From NCBI GenBank assembly GCA_910577115.1, contig CAJTMC010000018.1, positions 12,042 to 76,041 on the forward strand: a stretch of 64,000 bases of DNA. Reading direction: 5' to 3'. Within the stretch, counting starts at the first letter, position 1; each line of letters starts with the position of its first letter. The translations under genes and the position numbers were made by a program. Source of the DNA: an uncultured Lachnospiraceae bacterium. GTDB taxonomy: Bacteria; Bacillota; Clostridia; Lachnospirales; Lachnospiraceae. The notes beneath the pieces were generated by a model. The model was not told the origin of the DNA. It searched no databases and saw nothing but the letters and a program-made list of their open reading frames with translations. Positions 55,553 through 62,608 of this stretch are shown piece after piece.

Positions 55553-56551
55553 TTAAACCTGTATTGCCTCATCCGGTTCATAATTTTTATTTGCTTTAAG
55601 TCCTATTATCTCATCCCATCTCATGGGACTTATCCCATTCCCCGGCCGTTTCGTTGTTATATTATCAGATGTAAACAGCTCGCCTTTTAATATGCTGCAT
55701 TTTGCTACGATACTTTTCCTTGCAGCCTTAACATTTTCAAGTTCTCCTATAGCAGGTTTCTTTACACCATCGCCTAACGCTAGTTCAATTTTCCGAATTG
55801 ATGAAACCATAGCTTTTAATTCATCCGGCTCTAAACTTGCCCTATGATCTGGTCCTTCCATATTCCTGTCCATAGTAAAATGTTTTTCTATCACAACTGC
55901 TCCCATTCCCACAGCAGCAACAGGTACCTCTATTCCCAATGTATGGTCTGAATATCCCACAGAACACTCAAAACGGTTTTGTAATGTTACCATTGCTTTT
56001 AAATTAACATCTGCATAAGCCGCAGGATACTCTGTAGTACAATGCATAAGCGTTATCTCACCAGCGTCATTGCGTTTTAACAGTTCTACTGCCTCTTCCA
56101 CTTCTTCTAATGTGCTCATACCTGTTGATAGAATAACCGGCTGGTGTAAGTTTGCAATTTTGACCAAATATGGAAAATTTGTAATTTCTCCGGATGGTAC
56201 TTTCCATTTAGCACATCCAAGACTTGCAAGAAAATCAATACTTTCCATATCGAATGGTGTTGATAAAAACTGTATGCCTATTTCTTTACAATAATCAGAT
56301 AATTCTATAAAATCTTCATATGGCAAAAGAAGTGTCTTAATCATTTCTTTTTGTGAAACTGCGTTTTTAATATTCTTTTTTTGATACTCTGCCATCGGTG
56401 CTGAATCAGTTACAAGTGACTCCAACTTTGCAGTCTGAAACTTAACGATATCAGCTCCACTATTTTTTGCTATCAGAGCAAGTTTCTTTGCAATTTCCAA
56501 TTTACCATTATGATTTACGCCTGCTTCAGCTATAATTAATACCTTATTCAT
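55553..56551 (-). CDS. neuB: Nonulosonic acid synthase (NeuB/LegI/SpsE family)
   Basis: The 332-aa enzyme has the NeuB TIM barrel: IIAEAGVNHNGKLEIAKKLA at 5-24, VKFQTA near 36, KVPSGEITNFPYL near 116 and STGMSTLEEVEEAVE near 140. A C-terminal antifreeze-like SAF domain starts near 275 (SIVAKCSILKGE). It condenses a ManNAc-type or 2,4-diamino-6-deoxy sugar with phosphoenolpyruvate. The neighbours favour legionaminic acid over sialic acid. AGGAG precedes the ATG. Confidence 0.92.
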   Translation of the reverse strand: MNKVLIIAEAGVNHNGKLEIAKKLALIAKNSGADIVKFQTAKLESLVTDSAPMAEYQKKNIKNAVSQKEMIKTLLLPYEDFIELSDYCKEIGIQFLSTPFDMESIDFLASLGCAKWKVPSGEITNFPYLVKIANLHQPVILSTGMSTLEEVEEAVELLKRNDAGEITLMHCTTEYPAAYADVNLKAMVTLQNRFECSVGYSDHTLGIEVPVAAVGMGAVVIEKHFTMDRNMEGPDHRASLEPDELKAMVSSIRKIELALGDGVKKPAIGELENVKAARKSIVAKCSILKGELFTSDNITTKRPGNGISPMRWDEIIGLKANKNYEPDEAIQV

Positions 56552-56581
56552 TTATGCCATAGCTCCTTTTAATATATAATC

Positions 56582-57211
56582 CTAATTTTCATATACTTTT
56601 TTAATCATAGATGGCACTCCAACTGCCAAAGTATTACAAGGCACATCTTTAATGACCACTGCTCCGGCACCTATTACTGCTCCACTTCCTATAGTTTTAC
56701 CTTGTATAATTTTTGCACCTGTTCCTATATCCACTAAATCCCCTATTTCAACATTTCCTGATACATTCGTTCCTGGGTTAATTGTATTAAAATTTCCTAT
56801 TTTAACATCATGCCCCACCGTACATCCCAAATTTATAATATTAAAATCTCCAATACTAATATCTACTGTAAAGATATTGTTAGCACATACGATATTTCCT
56901 TCGCCTAATTTCACACTATCTGCAATATATACAGAAGGATCAATCAAATTAGGAAATTGAATATATGCATTGTTTCTATATTTTTCATAAAGCTGCATTC
57001 TAAGGTTAGGATTTCCTATTGCGATTACTACTGATAATTCCTTATGTATACCCAAAAGATACTCATCATTGCCTAAAACATTTTCGTTAGTTGTCTCCTT
57101 ATCAATATAACCGCAAAAATTCCATTGAACATTATCGTGTTTTATTCTATCTATTATCCACTTTGTTTCTTTGGCAAACCCACCGCTCCCAACAATCACT
57201 ATGTTTTTCAT
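56582..57211 (-). CDS. PglD/LegH-family sugar N-acetyltransferase, copy 1
   Basis: Start ATG 57211 (MKNIVIVGSGG) overlaps the stop of the upstream gene as ATGA. The 209-aa protein has the PglD two-part layout: an N-terminal Rossmann-like nucleotide-sugar domain (IVIVGSGGFAKE, then GYIDKET) and a C-terminal left-handed beta-helix (about 95-195) ending GAGAVVIKDVPCNTLAVGVP. PglD/LegH uses acetyl-CoA to acetylate the 4-amino group of UDP- or GDP-linked bacillosamine-type sugars. One extra G in the tract at 57250-57257 would fuse this gene to the upstream one. Confidence 0.87.
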   Translation of the reverse strand: MKNIVIVGSGGFAKETKWIIDRIKHDNVQWNFCGYIDKETTNENVLGNDEYLLGIHKELSVVIAIGNPNLRMQLYEKYRNNAYIQFPNLIDPSVYIADSVKLGEGNIVCANNIFTVDISIGDFNIINLGCTVGHDVKIGNFNTINPGTNVSGNVEIGDLVDIGTGAKIIQGKTIGSGAVIGAGAVVIKDVPCNTLAVGVPSMIKKVYEN

Positions 57212-57891
57212 GCGGCGCACCATTTGGAAAGGGATGTATCTATACCATGCCCCCCCCTCCGTATTCTTATTATTTTAACATCCGCAACCATACTGTTTTC
57301 CTCCACATCTTTTCTTATTGTTATTCCTGCCCCTATAATGCAGCCGCTTCCAATTTTCCTTTCCTGAATCACAGTGGCATTCGCTCCTATCAAAGTCTGC
57401 TCTCCAATTGACACTCCGCCACACAGCACACTGCCTACTGCTATATGCGAAAACTTCCCTATCACACAATCATGTTCCACAATCGCTCCGGTATTGATAA
57501 TGCACATTTCCCCAATTTGGGCATTCGCATTAACGACTGCCCTTTTTCCAATAAATATGCCCTGCCCAAGCCTTGCATTTTTAGAAACAACTGCCGCGGC
57601 ATCAATAATGTTAGGTACTATGTAACCGATATCCTTTAATTGTTTATACAGGTGATTCCTTATGTTTCCATATCCCATATAGCCTATTGTTATAAATGCA
57701 TTCCGTATCCCTTTTTCAAAATATTCCTGCAGCCTGTCGTCCGTACCCACGACCGGATAATCCCTGAAGCGTTTCCCCTGCATTGCTTCCGCGTCAAGGA
57801 ATCCTATGATATTGTATTTTCCTGCCTGCTCGATACTGTCCACTACGCTGTGCGCATGTCCACCAAGCCCTAATAAAATAATATCTTCCAT
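57208..57891 (-). CDS. PglD/LegH-family sugar N-acetyltransferase, copy 2, with G8 tract
   Basis: The 227-aa protein has the same layout as its neighbour: DIILLGLGGHAHSVVDSI at residues 3-20 and FLDAEAMQG near 32, then hexapeptide repeats (about 100-205). Eight G (minus strand, 57257-57250) encode RGG near residue 213, 15 codons before the stop. As read, it stops at an ATGA overlap with the next gene. With G9 the frame runs on into the next gene; with G7 it stops five codons after the tract begins. Two PglD paralogues in series suggest two different acyl acceptors or donors. Confidence 0.87.
   Translation of the reverse strand: MEDIILLGLGGHAHSVVDSIEQAGKYNIIGFLDAEAMQGKRFRDYPVVGTDDRLQEYFEKGIRNAFITIGYMGYGNIRNHLYKQLKDIGYIVPNIIDAAAVVSKNARLGQGIFIGKRAVVNANAQIGEMCIINTGAIVEHDCVIGKFSHIAVGSVLCGGVSIGEQTLIGANATVIQERKIGSGCIIGAGITIRKDVEENSMVADVKIIRIRRGGHGIDTSLSKWCAA
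57250..57257. repeat. C8/G8 homopolymer near the end of a PglD-like gene
   Basis: Eight C on the plus strand, 40 bases before the ATGA junction of two acetyltransferase genes. It decides whether the two proteins are separate or fused. Confidence 0.85.
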
Positions 57892-57897
57892 TCTTTA

Positions 57898-58935
57898 TCA
57901 GCATCCTAACCTTGCCTTCATCTTTTCCAGTTCATCAAGCTGTCCCATATCCAGCCATGCCTCCTCGCCAATCGGATAGATGCCTATCCGTTTTCCCTCT
58001 TTCATATATTTTTCAATAATTGCCGGAAAATCTGCCGGTTCATTGTATTCCAAATCCTCTATCACTTCCGGCTCGACAAAGTAGCACCCCGTATTCGTAA
58101 AAAACGACATATTCGGTTTTTCCTGTATGGAGACAATTGTTCCGTCTTCCCCAATGTTCACTACCCCATATGGAATCGTAAAGTTTTTTAAAGAACACAC
58201 CATTGTAATCATGTTTCCCGACGCAATATGCTGTTCATATGCTTTTGTCAGGTCATCATCTATCAAAATATCACAGTTTGTAAGAATAAATGTATCCTCT
58301 ACTTTTCCTTTCAGCAGGCTGATGCCGCCTCCTGTGCCCAGTGCCTTTTCCTCCGTTATAAAATTAAGCCGATACCCTTTATCCAGCTCATCAAAATATG
58401 CCTTTATCATGTTTCTTTTATAATTGACTACCATATAAAACTGTCTGCAGCCATAGGCACAAAACCGGTTAATTATATGCTCCGCTATCGGATAATCACC
58501 AACAGGAATTAGAGGCTTAGGCAAAATATTTGTATAAGGTGAAAGCCTTGTCCCTAATCCTCCTGCCATAATAACAACAGGGATCTCTTTTTCAAATGTT
58601 CTGTGTTCCCGTATTAAATCGTTCGTAAAAACGACTTTCTTGATCCTACGCTCTGTATCCACAACAGGAAGTGCATCAATCCCATACTCTTTCATGGTGC
58701 GCACTGCCAAATCCGCCTGCTGCTCATACAGATACTTCGGTTCATAATTAGCCGCATGTTTAATGGGCATCTGCAGATCCCCCTTTTTCAGTATCCATCT
58801 GCGGATGTCGCCATCTGTAAGCGATGCCACGAGTTTTCCTTCCCTATGCACAAACAGTATTTTTCTTGCGCTCTTATCAAGCTGCTGCATGGCATCCAGT
58901 ATGCTTTTGTCTTCCTCTATGTATACTTCATTCAT
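57898..58935 (-). CDS. PtmE-like sugar-1-phosphate nucleotidyltransferase with CBS pair
   Basis: The 345-aa protein begins with two CBS domains (about residues 1-115) and then a nucleotidyltransferase: PVVIMAGGLGTRLSPYT near 121, KPLIPVGDYPI near 142 and TNCDILIDDD near 221. This order is that of Campylobacter PtmE, a glucosamine-1-phosphate guanylyltransferase that starts GDP-linked legionaminic acid synthesis. The LegB-like gene upstream agrees. CBS domains may sense nucleotides. Use of GTP rather than another NTP is inferred. Confidence 0.87.
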   Translation of the reverse strand: MNEVYIEEDKSILDAMQQLDKSARKILFVHREGKLVASLTDGDIRRWILKKGDLQMPIKHAANYEPKYLYEQQADLAVRTMKEYGIDALPVVDTERRIKKVVFTNDLIREHRTFEKEIPVVIMAGGLGTRLSPYTNILPKPLIPVGDYPIAEHIINRFCAYGCRQFYMVVNYKRNMIKAYFDELDKGYRLNFITEEKALGTGGGISLLKGKVEDTFILTNCDILIDDDLTKAYEQHIASGNMITMVCSLKNFTIPYGVVNIGEDGTIVSIQEKPNMSFFTNTGCYFVEPEVIEDLEYNEPADFPAIIEKYMKEGKRIGIYPIGEEAWLDMGQLDELEKMKARLGC

Positions 58936-58955
58936 GTTTCATGCTCTCTCGTTTT

Positions 58956-59933
58956 TTACAGATTGTATATATCCGGCTTGTATTCATCCAGATTTTCTTT
59001 TAAGAACGCTATCGTTTCTTTTAACCCCTCTTCCAAAGAATACAGTGGCTTCCAATCAGTCAAACGCATTATTTTTTCATTACACCCAAGCAGTCTGTTC
59101 ACTTCACTTTTTTCGGGTCTTAACCGCTCCTCATCACAGACAATCTTTGCTCTTGGGTTAATCTGACTGATTAGTTCCTCTGCAAGCTGTCCGATTGAAA
59201 TCTCCTTTTGTGTTGCAATATTTATCTCTTCTCCGATTGTTTTATCAGATTCATAAATTGATATAAAACCATTGACTGTATCTTTTACATAATTAAAATC
59301 TCTTGTCGGTGTCAATGAGCCAAGTTTTATCTCTGTCTCTCCCGCAAGCAGCTGTGTAATAATAGTCGGAATCACTGCCCTCGCCGACTGCCTTGGTCCA
59401 TATGTATTAAACGGTCTTACAATCGTTACCGGCAATCCAAAAGAACGATAAAAACTTTCTGCAAGCCTGTCCGCACCAATCTTTGTCGCCGAATATGGTG
59501 ACTGTCCCTGAAACGGATGTTTTTCATCAATCGGAACATACTGTGCTGTTCCATATACCTCTGATGTAGAAGTTACAAGCACACGCTTTGTTTCCAGTTT
59601 TCTTGCTGCCTGTAGTACGTTAAGCGTTCCTTTTATATTAGTGTCAACATATGTATCCGGTGAATGATAGCTAAACGGTATTGCAATCAAAGCCGCTAAA
59701 TGAAATACCGTATCAACGTCTTTCATAGCTTGCTCTACACCGTTTGGATCTCGGATATCTCCTTGAAAAACTTCTATATTTTTCATAACGTCTTTTGGCA
59801 GCATATCCAGCCAGCCCCAGTTGTTAAAGGAGTTATAATACACAAATGCCTTTACCTGATATCCTTTTTTTACTAATTCCTCCGTCAAATGGCTACCAAT
59901 AAATCCGTCAGAGCCTGTTACCAACACTTTCAT
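58956..59933 (-). CDS. LegB-like GDP-GlcNAc 4,6-dehydratase (extended SDR)
   Basis: This 325-aa extended SDR has VTGSDGFIGSHL at residues 4-15, VTSTSEVYG near 120 and catalytic YSATKIG near 147. The NNWGWLDMLP stretch near 37 and HPFQGQSPYS near 139 are typical of LegB-type sugar 4,6-dehydratases that open the legionaminic pathway. It directly precedes the PtmE-like gene and is the first gene of the block after cassette B. No LegC aminotransferase stands next to it, which is unusual. Confidence 0.87.
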   Translation of the reverse strand: MKVLVTGSDGFIGSHLTEELVKKGYQVKAFVYYNSFNNWGWLDMLPKDVMKNIEVFQGDIRDPNGVEQAMKDVDTVFHLAALIAIPFSYHSPDTYVDTNIKGTLNVLQAARKLETKRVLVTSTSEVYGTAQYVPIDEKHPFQGQSPYSATKIGADRLAESFYRSFGLPVTIVRPFNTYGPRQSARAVIPTIITQLLAGETEIKLGSLTPTRDFNYVKDTVNGFISIYESDKTIGEEINIATQKEISIGQLAEELISQINPRAKIVCDEERLRPEKSEVNRLLGCNEKIMRLTDWKPLYSLEEGLKETIAFLKENLDEYKPDIYNL

Positions 59934-59989
59934 ATTACATGCCTCATTTGCTGATTATTATTTATAAGCTATCTTGTCTCACAAAAAAA

Positions 59990-60032
59990 GATGCAAAGTA
60001 CCCATCGTATTGACAACTTCATACTTTACATC
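59990..60032 (-). terminator. Terminator and left boundary repeat of cassette B
   Basis: On the minus strand GATGTAAAGTA pairs with TACTTTGCATC (60032-60022 with 60000-59990, one G-U pair) and a T7 run follows. The boundary repeat 60010-60032 is an inverted copy of 60835-60857. Confidence 0.78.
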
Positions 60033-60062
60033 TTTCTCTGTTTTCCTAATTCAATTATTACT

Positions 60063-60455
60063 TTATTCAACCTTTAGCTGAAAATTCTGTTCATAATCAT
60101 CTGCATCCTTGCAGAAATAAACCTTTTGATGATACGGATTAGTAATCATTATAACCTGTTTTAAAGTATCCATTCCCAACACGATATCCGTAACCCTTTT
60201 TTCAAAAGTTATCCATATGTATTGCTCATTCATATTAATATTTCCAATGGTAATTTGATTCAAATGATATTTGTAAAATCTGACAACTTCTCCTTTAATA
60301 AGACCACCTATTCATTTCGTTTCACAATCTGTCAATTCCTTTTCCTGTATACACTTGTCAACTACTCTATAATTACAACATGTAATTTTAGCTCCAGTAT
60401 CAACAATAAACCGAACCACATGTATTTCTTTCGCAACTGCAATACAGTTGACCAT
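60063..60455 (-). pseudogene. Retropepsin-like gene interrupted by an in-frame stop (cassette B)
   Basis: From ATG 60455 the frame reads MVNCIAVAKEIHVVRFIVDT then GAKITCC, with the retropepsin signature IVDTGAK. A TGA at 60314-60312 (codon 48) interrupts it. The same frame then continues for 82 more codons (IGGLIKGEVVRFYK, later IVLGMDTLKQV, ending QNFQLKVE). No frame change is involved, only one stop codon. The paralogue in cassette A is intact. It is read as a recent nonsense mutation. The upstream partner gene is intact. Confidence 0.8.
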
Positions 60456-60462
60456 ATATCGG

Positions 60463-60732
60463 TTATCCTTTAAGCTCGTACTGTACACCTATTGCACCTC
60501 CATTATTATAGCTTCCTCCAAGTACGCATATTTTTCCTTCTTCTTCCAATCGATCTCTTTCATTGATTAACTCGTCAAATGAGTCCTCCGATGTACTAAC
60601 ACAATACAGATAACCACTATTCTCTGCAGCTTTTTCATAATCGTCTATGATGCTTACATATTTGCAGTCTTTATAAATATCTTCGATTTCGTCATCAGTT
60701 CTCAATATCTTTTCATCTACTATCTTTAACAT
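60463..60732 (-). CDS. Small partner protein of the retropepsin-like gene (cassette B)
   Basis: Start ATG 60732 (MLKIVDEKIL) follows GGAGGAG by six bases, giving 89 aa. The protein is acidic, with the outline shared with the 87-aa protein at 40155. Its stop is eight bases before the ATG of the retropepsin-like gene. The function is unknown. Its promoter has a run of eight C between the -35 and -10 boxes. Confidence 0.7.
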   Translation of the reverse strand: MLKIVDEKILRTDDEIEDIYKDCKYVSIIDDYEKAAENSGYLYCVSTSEDSFDELINERDRLEEEGKICVLGGSYNNGGAIGVQYELKG

Positions 60733-60774
60733 ACCATCTCCTCCTAACTTAATGTCATTTACACCTTTACAAAA

Positions 60775-60805
60775 ATAATACCATAGGGGGGGGCGCATAT
60801 GTCAA
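60775..60805 (-). promoter_or_regulatory. Promoter of cassette B with a C8 spacer tract
   Basis: On the minus strand there is TTGACA (60805-60800), then 19 bases including C8 (plus-strand G8, 60786-60793), then TGG and TATTAT (60780-60775). The best spacing is 17, so the present tract length should weaken the promoter and loss of two bases should make it optimal. Confidence 0.75.
60786..60793. repeat. G8 homopolymer in a promoter spacer
   Basis: Eight G on the plus strand, located between the -35 and -10 boxes of cassette B. Confidence 0.85.
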
Positions 60806-60834
60806 CCGTTTATTCGAACATATATTTGCATCAA

Positions 60835-60860
60835 GATATAAAGTATGAAATTGTCAAGGT
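60835..60860. repeat. Right boundary repeat of cassette B
   Basis: GATATAAAGTATGAAATTGT (60835-60854) continues with CAAGGT. It is an inverted copy of 60010-60032 and matches the outer ends of cassettes A and C. Confidence 0.78.
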
Positions 60861-60894
60861 TCTGCTTTCTATTTCAAGTTCTAAAAATCGCAAG

Positions 60895-62253
60895 CTATGC
60901 TATCACATCCACATTCTGCATCATTATCGGTTTCCCTGTCTGCTGGTACATCTGTACCACACTACTACCGTCCCCATAATACGCATCACTCAATGCAATC
61001 GCTCTGTCAATGTCGCTGGAATCATCATAAATCCCCCAGCCCTCTTCCCGATATTTTCTGACAAGCTTGTCATATTCTATCCAAAGCTGCGGACGCATAC
61101 TCTCTACGGTCGCCTTTATCAGCGGGTGCGGACGCCACAAAAGCGCAACTTCCTCCTGATTTTCCTTAAAAATCTCAAATACTGCTTCCATTTTCTGAAG
61201 CATCTTTTCATTATGCTCAAGCAATGCTCCTACGCTCGTATTATAAAAAATAATTTTCTTCCGGCTTCCGTCCTGTTTCTCAATAATTCTCAGCCACTCC
61301 TGTGGTATTTCCAAATTTTCCTTTTTGGTGTTCACCACCTTATCAATCTTCGGTGACCCAAGTCCTAAAATCTTGTTATCCCAGTATTTCTTAGCCGCTT
61401 CACTATGGTTATTCGTCTCATCTAAAAGGACTTTGATATATACCTGCTTCATGTCCTCCGACTGTACAATAACTTTATCCGCATGAAATACCCCCGGTGT
61501 TGTACAAAAATGCTTCATTCCCTCTATTCTTTCGTCTTCATCCGGCTTGATATCGCCTAATACAAAATAGGGTATATAAATCAACTTTTCCGTATATTTC
61601 TTTAAATTTTCCGAGAAAAAAAATGGAGGAACACTCGTCACGAGATTGAACGAATCATACGGATTGTGGATAAATATCATGTCCGGACGGTGCTGTTCAA
61701 AATCAAACGCATTGTAGTTTGTAATCGGAACATACTTTGGATACTGAGCGCCTTCATAGTGCATTTCACGAAAGCTTCCATCCGGATTTTTATCATAATA
61801 TGGTATCGGAACAACATAGGCGTCACAATTCGGATCTGCATCTGCCGCCTTCCAAACACTTTCCAAGCTGTCCCACATACTGGCCTTATACGGAAGAAAA
61901 ACAGCCTCTATCCTTACCGGAATATCATTCCTTAAGCTGTTTTCCGCCTTAATCAGCTTTTGCCTCAACAGCTTGTACACTTTATTTGCATTGATTTCTT
62001 TTTGCTCTGCCAAATCTGTATGAATCTGATAGACCAGCTCACAGTACTCTTCCAGCAACGATACCGTCGGATGACCTTCGCCTTCCGTTTCTTCAATCAA
62101 AGTACCTATTGTAATTCCGCCGTTTTGGCAGTCCTCCAAAAGCTCCATTGCAGACTGTGCACTGCCTTGATCAATATATTTTTTTATTTGGTCATGTGCT
62201 TCTTCTATTTGTTTCATTAATTCTGCTGCCTGTTGCTTCTGCACTTTTCTCAT
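60895..62253 (-). CDS. CDP-glycerol glycerophosphotransferase-like GT-B protein
   Basis: Start ATG 62253 (MRKVQKQQ) follows GGAG; the upstream TTG is part of that site. The 452-aa protein has a helical N-terminal part (1-110), then a GT-B-like body with VRIEAVFLPYKASMWDSLES near 113, GLGSPKIDKV near 293, LLWRPHPLIKATVESMRP near 368 and DAYYGDGSSVVQMYQQTGKP near 424. This end pattern is that of teichoic-acid-type polyol-phosphate transferases. With CDP-pentitol genes at the other end of the island, transfer of a polyol phosphate is plausible. Confidence 0.72.
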   Translation of the reverse strand: MRKVQKQQAAELMKQIEEAHDQIKKYIDQGSAQSAMELLEDCQNGGITIGTLIEETEGEGHPTVSLLEEYCELVYQIHTDLAEQKEINANKVYKLLRQKLIKAENSLRNDIPVRIEAVFLPYKASMWDSLESVWKAADADPNCDAYVVPIPYYDKNPDGSFREMHYEGAQYPKYVPITNYNAFDFEQHRPDMIFIHNPYDSFNLVTSVPPFFFSENLKKYTEKLIYIPYFVLGDIKPDEDERIEGMKHFCTTPGVFHADKVIVQSEDMKQVYIKVLLDETNNHSEAAKKYWDNKILGLGSPKIDKVVNTKKENLEIPQEWLRIIEKQDGSRKKIIFYNTSVGALLEHNEKMLQKMEAVFEIFKENQEEVALLWRPHPLIKATVESMRPQLWIEYDKLVRKYREEGWGIYDDSSDIDRAIALSDAYYGDGSSVVQMYQQTGKPIMMQNVDVIA

Positions 62254-62347
62254 GTTTTTCTCCAATGAACTTTTTATTATCTGTGAAGAATTGTAAACAG
62301 TTCTTCTAAATGAAATGTAGTGTTTTTAAAATGCTGTCTTTTAATAC

Positions 62348-62588
62348 TTAGCAACCCTTTTTCTTATTATCATAAGGATTATCGGAACATTTCTGTTTGC
62401 ATTCTTTGCCAAAACACAAAGAATACTTCGCTCTGCGTAAGCCGCAGTCCTGGCATACCCGAAAGCTGCCAATGCGCAGCTTAGCTAATGCCGACCTTTT
62501 GCCCATGAACCGTTCGTAAACAGCTCATTATTATGTCAATGTACTTCTCTGCGATCCGTTTTACGGTGAAATCATCTCTTGTGATCAT
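62348..62588 (-). pseudogene. Small frameshifted cysteine-rich gene downstream of the TnpB-like gene
   Basis: From ATG 62588 a frame reads MITRDDFTVKRIAEKYIDII, then diverges. One base later the other frame continues VYERFMGKRSALAKL, then RVCQDCGLRRAKYSLCFGKE and CKQKCSDNPYDNKKKGC to a TAA at 62350-62348. Removing the extra A near 62525 joins them into about 80 codons with Cys pairs like a small zinc ribbon. I do not recognise it. It lies where the guide RNA of a TnpB-like protein would be expected, so part of it may instead be structured RNA. Confidence 0.4.
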
Positions 62589-62608
62589 TTATTCTCAGAT
62601 CCATACTT

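Noticed and set aside
39599..60860. The cassettes as integron gene cassettes with attC-like hairpins.
   Set aside because: The two ends of each cassette are inverted, not direct, copies, and there is no integron integrase in view.
62530..62545. A GTACATTGACA match to the boundary repeats near the TnpB-like gene.
   Set aside because: Only about 11 bases match and they lie in the small Cys-rich reading frame, so chance is likely.
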